A DNA stretch of 64,000 nucleotides from Clostridia bacterium. Its GTDB lineage: Bacteria; Bacillota; Clostridia; Christensenellales; Borkfalkiaceae. This document shows, piece after piece, positions 1-7,326 of the stretch. Each line of letters starts with the position of its first letter. The first letter of the stretch is position 1. A program made the position numbers and the translations under genes. The stretch covers positions 1 to 64,000 of the forward strand of contig JAGASM010000036.1 in assembly GCA_017621735.1 (NCBI GenBank). Reading direction: 5' to 3'. The notes beneath the pieces are model-generated. The model made no database searches. It saw only the letters and a list, made by a program, of their open reading frames with translations, and was not told where the DNA came from.

Positions 1-209
1 CGTTCAAAATTACTACCGCTAAATCCGTCGTCTATGTAAAAACGGATATTCCTAAACTTATTTTCTTTCGCATAATCCGAAAGCAATAACTTTTGGTTTT
101 TGATACTGTTGCTATCGCCCTCTAAATCGTCATCTGAACTCAAACGAGTATAAAGAGCGGTGTATTGTTGTTCTAAGTGTTTTATTTTTCTATTCGATTG
201 CAAATTCAT
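1..209 (-). CDS. Large serine recombinase (TnpX-like), N-terminal part, cut by window edge
   Basis: The frame runs from ATG at 209 off the left edge, so only the first 69 residues are present. They contain YTRLSSDDD, where the Ser is the likely nucleophile of the serine-recombinase resolvase domain, then DSNSIKNQK and FYIDDGFSGSNFE, which are typical of the large serine recombinases of Clostridia and of Tn4451 TnpX. Such enzymes excise and integrate mobilisable transposons through a circular intermediate. The start codon overlaps the TGA of the upstream tnpW-like gene (ATGA), which suggests translational coupling. The DNA-binding and zinc-ribbon parts lie outside the window, so integrity cannot be judged. 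Confidence 0.9.
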   Translation of the reverse strand, partial: MNLQSNRKIKHLEQQYTALYTRLSSDDDLEGDSNSIKNQKLLLSDYAKENKFRNIRFYIDDGFSGSNFE

Positions 210-511
210 TGTTTTTTACCTCCCGAATTGCAACCTTCAAGCGATTCTGTTGTTATGGATAAATCGTCGGTCAAACTTTCTGCTTGACTTTCAATCAATC
301 TCTTGGTTATATCAAACGCCGAAGTCTTGGCGTTTGGGTTTTGACGAGAAATTATGTAATAGATAGTTTTCCCAATTTTTACTTCACGGGTTCTTACGCA
401 ATTCCAATTCTCGTCACGTTCGTAAAAGATTCTTCCATTTACGATTTGTTCTTGGTTTCTAATTTTATTTTCTATATTATTTTCCTCCTTGTGAAAGGTC
501 GGGGCTTTCAT
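206..511 (-). CDS. TnpW family transposon protein
   Basis: A 101-residue protein with the core REVKIGKTIYYIISRQNP followed by a helix ending in TKRLIESQ. This matches the small TnpW proteins found beside tnpX in Tn4451-type elements; their role is unclear. The N-terminal 40 residues are charged and Asn-rich. Its stop overlaps the recombinase start by 4 nt. The ribosome binding site before ATG 511 is weak. Identification is from memory of the family pattern, helped by the neighbour. Confidence 0.75.
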   Translation of the reverse strand: MKAPTFHKEENNIENKIRNQEQIVNGRIFYERDENWNCVRTREVKIGKTIYYIISRQNPNAKTSAFDITKRLIESQAESLTDDLSITTESLEGCNSGGKKQ

Positions 512-548
512 AGTTTATTTTCCCGACAATTACAAGAAGAAAGAAGGT

Positions 549-818
549 TTATTTTTTATTCTCGGACTCAAAGAAGTCGTCATATCCGTCCATAATCTTG
601 GCAAGACCTAAATCATTTTCAGCGGCTTCGTCCATTAACGCTTTATATCCCGCTTCGATTAGTTGGACTTTTGTAAAACCGTATTGAGTTAAAAACTCGT
701 TTATCTCTTCGGCTTTACTTCTCGGCATACTCGTTCCAAAGAACATACTTTTTGCCTTTCTTTCTTCTTTGTGCTTGTCCTCGTATCTTTTATCTTTTAC
801 ATATCTTTTACTTTCCAT
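549..818 (-). CDS. Small element-encoded hypothetical protein
   Basis: An 89-residue protein, very basic in the first 25 residues (MESKRYVKDKRYEDKHKEER), then a predicted helical segment around EEINEFLTQYGFTK and an acidic tail. A good site (rc of tctcct) lies just before ATG 818. It sits between tnpW and the small membrane peptide in the mobile element. The layout of basic arm plus short helices resembles small DNA-binding accessory proteins of mobilisable elements, but I do not recognise the family and assign no function. Confidence 0.6.
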   Translation of the reverse strand: MESKRYVKDKRYEDKHKEERKAKSMFFGTSMPRSKAEEINEFLTQYGFTKVQLIEAGYKALMDEAAENDLGLAKIMDGYDDFFESENKK

Positions 819-829
819 AATAATTCTCC

Positions 830-955
830 TTAATCCTGTGAAGTGATTGCAGTAACAAGTATTCCAACACAGCTCATAATCAAATGACCTACAATTAACA
901 CTCCTGCGAGCATATACCTCATAGTCACGCCTAATACCTTCATAAATTTTGCCAT
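830..955 (-). CDS. 41-residue single-pass membrane peptide of the mobile element
   Basis: Starts with MAKFMKVLGVTMRYMLAGVL and continues with a hydrophobic stretch (IVGHLIMSCVGILVTAI) ending SQD, so one transmembrane segment with a short basic N-terminus. The site AAGGAGATGTGAAGTT precedes ATG 955. It lies directly upstream of the 89-residue gene with which it would share a transcript. Too short for routine gene calling; the ribosome binding site, hydrophobic pattern and tight packing support it. Function unknown. Confidence 0.6.
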   Translation of the reverse strand: MAKFMKVLGVTMRYMLAGVLIVGHLIMSCVGILVTAITSQD

Positions 956-1099
956 AACTTCACATCTCCTTACTTAAAATATAATGTCGTATTGATACGA
1001 CTTGTTATAATTATTATACTCATTGAGAAAGGCTTTGTCAATAGCTTTTGATAGGTAAAAGCAAAAAATTTTGGATAGCACGTAGTAATTACCGATATT

Positions 1100-2284
1100 T
1101 TAATCGGCTTTACTGTTATTATTAAATTTTCTCTTATATTCAGTTTTAGTGGCGTTTTCACGCTCGATTTCTTCTTCGATTTGTTGCAAACGACTTTTTC
1201 CCAAGTGAGCAATAGGCTCGCCTTTTGGAATAAACGCACCAACGATAGACGGTGCACGGTGAAATGCTCGTGTAAACGCTTCAGGCTCTCGTTCTCGAAA
1301 AAGGGTGTAAGCTCGACTCATTTTGTTGAACTTATCCTTATCTTTTGAAAGTTCTTGAACTTCCTTGAACAATAAGCCGTTATCTTTTTGTTGACGGTCA
1401 ACGACTTCTTCTAAACGTTTAACTTCGGCAGTCAATACGACGATTTGATTTTTTAGCCCATTTCTTGTAACTGCAAACTTGCCTTGTTTTGCATCTTCCA
1501 ACGCTTGGCTATAATCGGCTTCGGCATTACGTTGTTCAACGATTTTATCTCGCTCGGCTTTCGCCGTTGAGATTTCTTTCATTGTTTCGGTAAAATGCTC
1601 GTCCGCTTTTTGAACGGCTTTTTCCATCGTTTCTAATTCTGCTTGCACACGTTTTCCTGCGGTTGATATAATTTCCGTTGATTTATCCCAAGCTTCGTCC
1701 ACGATACACTTTGCCTTAAACTCGGCAGTAGAGAGATGGGAAGCCGTGCTTCCTTCTTTACCACGTTGCAAGCCCCAACGCTTTCCGACTTGCTCGTAAA
1801 AATCCGTTTGTAGTTTAGATAACTCGTTTCGGTTGAGTAAGTGTTTGGCGCAAAGCCGTCCGTCTTTCACGGGGATAAGGTTTAGATGTAGGTGTGGTGT
1901 TGTTTCGTCGTTGTGGACAACGGCAGAGATTATGTTTCTTCTTCCGTATCGACCTATAAAGAAATTAGTGCAGTCACGAAAGAAGGCGTTTTGCTCATCT
2001 TCGTTTAATCCGTTAAAAAATTCTCTATCCGAGCCAAGCACGAAAGAAGCCATTAGCACGGCATCTTTTCTCGGCGCTTTGGGTAGGTTTAATTCTTTTA
2101 TACGTTCGTTAATAAAGTCGGTGTAAGAACTATTCCTAAACACAAGCCGATAATTATTTTTCGTTCTTGAACTGTCGATACAAGTGTTTGAGCCAACGTA
2201 GTTTTCGTCACGCTCGTTTTCATTTTCTATGGGGCAAATATCCGTTTTGTGATACTTCTCCATATGGCATACTAAATACGATAT
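1100..2284 (-). CDS. MobV/Pre family relaxase (TnpZ-like), probable AUA start
   Basis: Nicks the oriT and carries the DNA strand during mobilisation. The family metal motif is visible as HNDETTPHLHLNLIPV; the C-terminal half (from about residue 190) is a long charged coiled coil, as in MobM/Pre. From ATG 2263 the protein has 387 residues, but the seven codons before it read ISYLVCHM, fitting the conserved MobV N-terminus (usually MSYxVCxM), and an AAGGAGG site lies 8 nt before the first of these codons, which is ATA at 2284. I therefore place the start at 2284; ATG 2263 is the fallback. A pMV158-like oriT lies 50-100 bp upstream. Confidence 0.9.
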   Translation of the reverse strand: MSYLVCHMEKYHKTDICPIENENERDENYVGSNTCIDSSRTKNNYRLVFRNSSYTDFINERIKELNLPKAPRKDAVLMASFVLGSDREFFNGLNEDEQNAFFRDCTNFFIGRYGRRNIISAVVHNDETTPHLHLNLIPVKDGRLCAKHLLNRNELSKLQTDFYEQVGKRWGLQRGKEGSTASHLSTAEFKAKCIVDEAWDKSTEIISTAGKRVQAELETMEKAVQKADEHFTETMKEISTAKAERDKIVEQRNAEADYSQALEDAKQGKFAVTRNGLKNQIVVLTAEVKRLEEVVDRQQKDNGLLFKEVQELSKDKDKFNKMSRAYTLFREREPEAFTRAFHRAPSIVGAFIPKGEPIAHLGKSRLQQIEEEIERENATKTEYKRKFNNNSKAD

Positions 2285-2332
2285 TTTGGTTTCCTCCTTA
2301 TGATTTTTTTAGTCGTAAAATAGCCTCGCAGA

Positions 2333-2378
2333 GCACACTACTTTCAAAGGAAAGTATAGTGTGCTATACCTTACAAGT
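2333..2378 (+). other. Probable oriT (MobV recognition and nick site)
   Basis: Inverted repeat GCACACTA-CTTTC (2333-2345) against GAAAG-TA-TAGTGTGC (2350-2364), followed by TATACCTTACA. The block AAGTATAGTGTG at 2352-2363 resembles the nick region I recall for pMV158 MobM, where cleavage follows GTGTG. By that analogy the nick would lie between 2363 and 2364. The position just upstream of the relaxase gene is the usual one for this family. Confidence 0.7.
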
Positions 2379-2401
2379 TTTCTATAAGGTTTTGCTTCCA
2401 C

Positions 2402-2434
2402 CTACGGTGGATAATTTTGATGATAATTTTCCAT
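2402..2434 (-). CDS. Ten-codon leader ORF before oriT and mob
   Basis: ATG at 2434 opens a ten-residue frame (MENYHQNYPP, then TAG). A perfect GGAGGA lies 8 nt upstream. It lies on the leader of the mob transcript, between the attenuator and the oriT. It may be a leader peptide or the relic of a lost gene start; nothing beyond the ribosome binding site shows that it is used. Confidence 0.35.
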   Translation of the reverse strand: MENYHQNYPP

Positions 2435-2706
2435 TTTGATTTCCTCCTAAATTTTCTTTTTACCCCTCACTATTAATGGACACTTAAAGCCTTTCAGTTG
2501 TATACTTTTCACTTATCCAAGGACAGATTTTTGAAAAAGTTCGGGGTGTAGGTGCAAATTCTTTCTATATATCCAAGGACACGAAAATTAAAAAGTACAC
2601 GCTCTTTCTGAAAAAAGGTGCAAAAAAGTCGCTGATAAAAACTACCACCGACCTAAAAGGTGTAAGGGCATACGCCACGAACACAATATTAAGTTTTCAT
2701 TTTTTT

Positions 2707-2769
2707 CTACATAAGCACATCTCCTTTCGTTAGGGGATAAAAAAATCCGTGTAAAAATCTCGCCCACAT
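2707..2769 (-). CDS. 20-codon leader peptide ORF overlapping the attenuator, ending in a start-stop
   Basis: ATG at 2769 opens a 20-codon frame starting MWARFLHGFF, running through the 3' arm of the attenuator hairpin and ending at TAG 2707. The last two codons are ATG-TAG and are preceded by AAAGGAG 8 nt upstream, giving also a minimal start-stop ORF at 2712. Leader peptides spanning a hairpin are typical of antibiotic-responsive attenuation; the drug link is inference. Its own ribosome binding site is weak. Confidence 0.35.
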   Translation of the reverse strand: MWARFLHGFFYPLTKGDVLM

Positions 2770-2792
2770 ATGGGTTCACTTCTACACGGATT
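2739..2792 (-). terminator. Attenuator-like hairpin in the mob leader
   Basis: On the minus strand AATCCGTGTA (2792-2783) pairs with TACACGGATT (2753-2744) and runs straight into seven Us. The loop itself holds CCCATATGTGGG, a smaller hairpin. The structure stands about 40 nt downstream of a good promoter and far upstream of the relaxase, as expected for transcription attenuation. Confidence 0.65.
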
Positions 2793-2834
2793 CTTATCCG
2801 GAAGTATTCGATTTTTGAGTGTAGTACCTAAAAA

Positions 2835-2863
2835 ATTGTACCACAAAATAGACCTATCGCCAA
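2835..2863 (-). promoter_or_regulatory. Sigma-A promoter of the mob leader transcript
   Basis: TTGGCG (2863-2858), 17 bp, TACAAT (2840-2835) on the minus strand. It points at the attenuator and the mob genes. Confidence 0.65.
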
Positions 2864-3206
2864 ACCCGTTTTTGAACGTTGGCGCGCCTACTTGAAAAGT
2901 TGGTCAGTCATCTCAAGCCTTCCACTTATTAAAAGCGAAAGGACGGCACATTGTCGTAAAAAATTGTACGACAATAAAACCCTTAAAAGCCGTTTTGATT
3001 CCCTTTTATGTAAAACGACTTCGGGCAACGGGAGAATTTCTCCCATAAGCATACAAAAATGTACGCCAAACAAAGCCTGCTAATATTCGCAAGCTTCACA
3101 AAGGGGATAAATTTCCCCCTTAATTATATATACCCACACAAAGCATAATCTAAACATATGTTCGTGTTTGTAATTCTATTTTATCATAAGAATTTATAAA
3201 AGTCAA

Positions 3207-3240
3207 TAGGCAGATGTCCACGTTCTTGGACATCTGCCTA
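3207..3240 (-). terminator. Terminator of the membrane-protein cargo operon
   Basis: Perfect 14-bp inverted repeat TAGGCAGATGTCCA (3207-3220) / TGGACATCTGCCTA (3227-3240) with a 6-nt loop, 40 bp past the stop of the gene ending at 3282. A T-rich stretch follows on the minus strand. Confidence 0.75.
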
Positions 3241-3281
3241 CTTTTAGAAAAATTTTTGTAGTTTTGTGTGATTTTTAAAAT

Positions 3282-4265
3282 CTAAAAACGCTCTTTTATG
3301 ATTTGAATCAAATCTTCTCTACTAATATAATCTAAATCTGGATTGCTTAATAGTGACATTTGGGTATTAAATTGTTCTTGTTCGTATTCGTTTATTACTC
3401 CAATAATATCTCCCACTCTAATACTTGGGAACACTTTATTTAATTCATACAAGTAATAAATCCCGATAGCAAAAGAAAATTCTTCCAATATTAAAACAGT
3501 ATTTCTATTGTTTTCAGAGTTGGATATATAAAACTGTCCAAACATTGCCTCGTACACTCTTAAATGAGAGCGTATAGAAGCGCCTATATCCATCTCAAAC
3601 TCTTTATATTTATTATAAAGTCCGTTGCCAACAGCAAAATCTCTCACAATCAATATCAGATGCTGATAAAAAGCATCGTGCTTATTTTGTCTATTTTCAT
3701 CTATTTCTTTAGTTATTTTAGCTATTTCAACCGGATTAATACTTGAAAGCAGAGTTTTTGTATTGTTTTGAATACTTATATGAGATTTTTCTACTGTATT
3801 GATACTTTTAACTTTTCTTTTATAAACAACCGCAATAATAGAGATTATAAATACTGAACTTATAGAAATATACAAACAATATAGTACCGTGTTATCATAA
3901 TCAAATAGCCCAAGTATAAACCCTAATAAAAACAAAATAGCTATGCCGCCTAAAAGATAAGAAAGTCTAAACAGCCACTTAAATTGATGATTTAACAACT
4001 CCAATTTTGAAAGGCTTTCTCTCTCTTTCTTACCGCTTTTTATTTGTAAACCGCATTTAGGACAAGTTTTTATAGGATTTCCAATGCTTGGTATTTGTGG
4101 GGATGAAAAAACACGTTCCGATAATATATTAAATGCAATAAGCGTTGGAATTGAAATAGGAAAAGTTATCATAAGTAAAATATATAACCACAAGTCATTG
4201 AAACGAGAAAAAATATGCCCGCACGATGGACAGGATTGCGTTGTTATAGTGTATGAAATTTTCAT
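3282..4265 (-). CDS. Membrane protein with N-terminal zinc-ribbon pairs (mobile element cargo)
   Basis: 327 residues. CPSC near residue 12 and CPKC near residue 73 could form one split zinc ribbon around a hydrophobic segment (WLYILLMITFPISIPTLIAF). A second hydrophobic pair follows around residues 100-150, then a soluble, mostly helical C-terminal half of about 170 residues with no motif I know. AAAGGAG precedes ATG 4265. Last gene of an AT-rich three-gene operon (6095 to 3282) followed by a strong terminator. Function unknown; likely a membrane-anchored cytoplasmic domain. Confidence 0.7.
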   Translation of the reverse strand: MKISYTITTQSCPSCGHIFSRFNDLWLYILLMITFPISIPTLIAFNILSERVFSSPQIPSIGNPIKTCPKCGLQIKSGKKERESLSKLELLNHQFKWLFRLSYLLGGIAILFLLGFILGLFDYDNTVLYCLYISISSVFIISIIAVVYKRKVKSINTVEKSHISIQNNTKTLLSSINPVEIAKITKEIDENRQNKHDAFYQHLILIVRDFAVGNGLYNKYKEFEMDIGASIRSHLRVYEAMFGQFYISNSENNRNTVLILEEFSFAIGIYYLYELNKVFPSIRVGDIIGVINEYEQEQFNTQMSLLSNPDLDYISREDLIQIIKERF

Positions 4266-4325
4266 ATTTGATTCTCCTTTGTAAAGTTCTGTAAGTGTTT
4301 AAACTTACCATAATATCGCTTTAAT

Positions 4326-5264
4326 CTATTTTCTTTTTGTTAATTTAAATTCCTCGCACGCTTTATCAGGTTTTTTAATCCAAATTTCACATCTTTTCTC
4401 GTTTATATTATATCTACACTTTGAACAATCGGGCTTAATTATTTCATTTTTTATTTCTCTCTCTTTTTCTATGCGTTGTTTTTCCTTTAACTGCTCAGAT
4501 TTTTCCTTTTCTAAAATAGATTTAGTTAAATCAATAATCATTTGACTTGCAACGCCGTCTTTATTTTCTAAAATCTCGTTCAAGGCTTCTATTTGTAGGT
4601 TCATTGAAAATATCTTTTTGGCGTTTATTATCCTACTCTTTTTAGTTTGCTCACTATAATTTTCTTTGATAGCATCAATGACATCAATCAAATTTTGGAA
4701 TTTTAACTGATTATAATATTTTACAAAAAAGATTTTACCTGTCTTTGCTAACAACTTGTTTACTTGCGTTAAATTTTGCTTTTGATTTGATAGAAATAAA
4801 TTGTTGTATTTTTTCATATTAACGTAAGTGATAATGAAAAAAACGTGTCCTATTAGAAGTGGTACACTTGCTAAGCCATAAGTACCATAAAATCCAAACA
4901 AAACAGCAAGCAAAGCAACAAGGTATGGACTAAAAAACACAAGCGATATTAAAGCTGAGTTCATCGATTTTTTTGGTAGCGGGGAAAATTCTACAATTTT
5001 TTCTGCTGCAGGTATATATTTGTTTCGTGATAAGCCATCAAAAATGCTTATTAAAATTAGAACAACTAAAAGAATCCACCGATACGCATTTGAGAAATTT
5101 ATTGTATTCCATCTTATCGTTATTTTATTTGAAAGTAAATCAGAAAAGCTTAACAACAAATCTAATATAAATTGTATTGAAAATATAACCAATGCAACAA
5201 AATGACAAATTCTTCTACGTTTTAAATTTACATTGATTTTAATTAAAAGGTTTTGTTTATCCAT
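4326..5264 (-). CDS. Membrane protein with C-terminal Cys cluster (mobile element cargo)
   Basis: 312 residues. Two transmembrane pairs, at about residues 18-75 and 105-150, then a Lys/Glu-rich helical stretch (about 240-275) and a terminal cluster PDCSKCRYNINEKRCEIW with one more Cys, probably a small metal-binding knuckle. It starts 9 bp after the stop of the SHOCT-domain gene. Together with the zinc-ribbon neighbour this gives two membrane proteins with cytoplasmic Cys motifs in one operon. I do not recognise the family. Confidence 0.7.
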   Translation of the reverse strand: MDKQNLLIKINVNLKRRRICHFVALVIFSIQFILDLLLSFSDLLSNKITIRWNTINFSNAYRWILLVVLILISIFDGLSRNKYIPAAEKIVEFSPLPKKSMNSALISLVFFSPYLVALLAVLFGFYGTYGLASVPLLIGHVFFIITYVNMKKYNNLFLSNQKQNLTQVNKLLAKTGKIFFVKYYNQLKFQNLIDVIDAIKENYSEQTKKSRIINAKKIFSMNLQIEALNEILENKDGVASQMIIDLTKSILEKEKSEQLKEKQRIEKEREIKNEIIKPDCSKCRYNINEKRCEIWIKKPDKACEEFKLTKRK

Positions 5265-5273
5265 AAATCCCTA

Positions 5274-6095
5274 CTAATTATAATATTTCTTTATTATCTC
5301 TTGTTTTGCTAAATTATAGTCTTGTTCGTTAAGCAAACCTTTTTCAAACAAAGACTTAACTTCTTCTAATTCAGCCTCGATGCCATAACTTAAAGTTGTT
5401 GTGCTATTTTCTTCCACCTTGATAGACGAATTTTCCGTCTTATCTTTGATTAAGGTAAAGAACATGATTCCCGACATAATTATAATAATCCCCGAACATA
5501 CTATACAACCAATCAAAATATCTAAGTCAGGCATATCGTAAGGGTTTCCATCAATTAAGGCAAGCCCGCAAGAGTGTAAAATACTCAAAGTAATTACTGC
5601 AATACTTAATCCTGCAATTACTAAAGATATAAAAGCACAAAGCTTATTATTTTTCCTCTTTGAAAAAACTAATACGATGAATATAATACTTGCTACTATT
5701 AACACAAAGGTTAATATGAAAGGAATAAACGCATCTCCGTAATTTATTAGTGGTATCATTGAAAATAGATATGATAATAGCACAACCCCAAGAATAGCTA
5801 AACAAAGCACTTTATGCAATATAACATAAGGCTGATTAGTAGCTTGTCCTTTGGCGAAACTTGTCGGCTTAAATTGTCTATTGTAAGATAAGTCTTTATC
5901 GGTCATAGTTAACATAATTATGCCACCAATCATATTGCAGAACAATAACGTCAAAATACTTATTGCTTGTATTTCTTCTTTTCTTCGTGCATCATTCAGT
6001 TTTTGTAAAGCTATAACCCCAACAACTATAGGGTATATCAAAAAGAACTGACAAATAATGCCTATCCAAATAAAAACTTTTGCTGTTTTTAACAA
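5274..6095 (-). CDS. Multi-pass membrane protein with C-terminal SHOCT domain (mobile element cargo)
   Basis: 273 residues starting at TTG 6095 behind AAAAAGGAGAATA. About six hydrophobic segments fill residues 5-220. The tail EVKSLFEKGLLNEQDYNLAK matches the short SHOCT helix pair found at the ends of many membrane and toxin-like proteins. First gene of the three-gene membrane operon in the element. SHOCT is thought to mediate oligomerisation; the substrate or partner is unknown. Confidence 0.7.
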   Translation of the reverse strand: MLKTAKVFIWIGIICQFFLIYPIVVGVIALQKLNDARRKEEIQAISILTLLFCNMIGGIIMLTMTDKDLSYNRQFKPTSFAKGQATNQPYVILHKVLCLAILGVVLLSYLFSMIPLINYGDAFIPFILTFVLIVASIIFIVLVFSKRKNNKLCAFISLVIAGLSIAVITLSILHSCGLALIDGNPYDMPDLDILIGCIVCSGIIIIMSGIMFFTLIKDKTENSSIKVEENSTTTLSYGIEAELEEVKSLFEKGLLNEQDYNLAKQEIIKKYYN

Positions 6096-6152
6096 ATTAA
6101 TATTCTCCTTTTTATTCCTATACTTTTATTATATCATTATTAGATGAATAAA

Positions 6153-6713
6153 TCAATTCAAACCATTTTGCTTGAACAAATTAATTATTTCCTTTTTTCT
6201 TTGTTTTGCGTATTCGTAAGCGAGTTTCGTACCACTTTTAGGCTGATACGTAGATAGTGCGCTACGATATTGTTTTCTTAACGGCGGCTTGTATGCTTCG
6301 TCATAATAAAAAACGCAAAAATCGCTATCGTCTATCATTGCTTGATTGCGTTCAACGTACTGTGCTCTTCCTGACGTCCATTTTGTTTTATGCTCAATTT
6401 CATCTTCAACGCCAAGTAAAGTTACAGGGCATTTTTCAAAATGCGAATAAATTTCTTCCCAATAAGCACGTTCTTTCTCTAACGTACACGTTTCACTGCG
6501 GCACGTATAAGCACGCCGTTGTATATGCGGATATTTTTCTTTTAATTCGGTGACAATAGCGTGGCAAAGAGAGTTAAAATCACTCCTACTTCCAAATAAA
6601 AAGACTTCAACGCTTTCATCTTCAATCAGATTAGTAATTATGGATTTTAACCGACTTTTAAGTTCTTCTGTTTCGTCAATTTTTCTATGTCCCAAAAAGC
6701 AACAAGTTTTCAT
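6153..6713 (-). CDS. SLOG family protein (DUF1273/YpsA-like)
   Basis: 186 residues from ATG 6713 (AGGAG at 6718-6724); the frame stays open upstream but MKTCCFLGHRK is the family-like start. The N-terminal CCFLGHRK strand-loop, LFGSRSDFNSLC, then YVERNQAMIDDSDFCVFYYD and SGTKLAYEYAK...IINLF are the Rossmann-like SLOG pattern seen in short proteins common on Clostridia mobile elements. SLOG domains bind nucleotide-derived ligands; in this short form the role is not established. Separated from the membrane operon by 57 bp, same strand. Confidence 0.75.
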   Translation of the reverse strand: MKTCCFLGHRKIDETEELKSRLKSIITNLIEDESVEVFLFGSRSDFNSLCHAIVTELKEKYPHIQRRAYTCRSETCTLEKERAYWEEIYSHFEKCPVTLLGVEDEIEHKTKWTSGRAQYVERNQAMIDDSDFCVFYYDEAYKPPLRKQYRSALSTYQPKSGTKLAYEYAKQRKKEIINLFKQNGLN

Positions 6714-6732
6714 AGGCACTCCTAATAAACAA

Positions 6733-6774
6733 AATGAGCCGTTTGGAAACAAATGTTATTTCCAAGCGGCTCTT
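6733..6774 (-). terminator. Hairpin upstream of the SLOG gene
   Basis: Near-perfect 14-bp arms GAGCCGTTTGGAAA and TTTCCAAGCGGCTC around a 9-nt loop, within 25 bp upstream of the SLOG start, followed on the minus strand by ATTTTGTTTATT. It may end incoming transcription or act in the 5' UTR of the SLOG gene. Confidence 0.45.
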
Positions 6775-7240
6775 TGCCTTTAATTGAATTGACATAAATA
6801 AGATGCCGCATACCTTACGATATACGGCAAATATAGAATATACCTTTCTCGTAAGTTTGCTACAACTCGTTCACTCACACAATTGTTTGACCAATGGATT
6901 TGTAAACACGATAAGAGATATAATCCTACCACGATTATATCCATTGGTTCTTATTTATAAAATTAGTGTGATATCTCAAAATGCGAGATTTCGAATTGTA
7001 GCATACTTATTATAAGCGATTCTTCTAAAAAAGTCAATGTGTAATGCCCCGTATGGTAAAAGATTATTGCTAAAAGTTTTATATTTCGACTTTAATACTA
7101 TATTATATAAAGAAAAATCAGACTCCGTAATGGAATCTGATTATTTCTCCGCTTGAAAGTGCAATTTCCTATAAATTTTTAATATTTCAAAAAATCCCTA
7201 AGAGAAGAGCACTAATCCCGTCTTTTTTCTTTTTTATGGA
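6775..7240. other. Hairpin-rich noncoding stretch at the element/chromosome junction
   Basis: No gene seen. Nested inverted repeats: TGCCGCATA/TATACGGCA (6804-6829), ACCAATGGAT/ATCCATTGGT (6890-6948) enclosing GATATAATC/GATTATATC (6917-6941), and AATCAGA/TCTGATT near 7108-7136. AT-rich DNA gives way to host-like composition around 7150-7320, so the element end probably lies here, but without the other end the attachment site cannot be fixed. Confidence 0.45.
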
Positions 7241-7258
7241 GTTTTTTTCAAAAGCCTC

Positions 7259-7287
7259 TTGAAATTTGCCGTGTTTTTCGATATAAT
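7259..7287 (+). promoter_or_regulatory. Promoter of the sialidase-like gene
   Basis: TTGAAA (7259-7264), 17 bp, TATAAT (7282-7287), then a leader of about 33 nt with AAAGGGGA before the start codon. Confidence 0.75.
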
Positions 7288-7326
7288 GAACAAGATGAGG
7301 AAAAAATTGAAAGGGGATGAAACTTT

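Larger units (their letters stand above)
2435..3206. other. Leader and gene-poor region of the mobile element
   Basis: Apart from the promoter, attenuator and short leader ORFs described separately, I find no convincing gene. Two overlapping frames of about 60 codons exist at 2888-3083 on both strands, each starting only at TTG without a ribosome binding site. ATCCAAGGACA is repeated at 2514-2524 and 2571-2581. The lost cargo gene expected downstream of an attenuator, such as a resistance gene, is not present. Confidence 0.5.

Noticed and set aside
2888-3083. Two overlapping ORFs of about 60 codons on opposite strands in the element leader
   Set aside because: Both begin at TTG without a ribosome binding site, and neither has a recognisable composition or family pattern.
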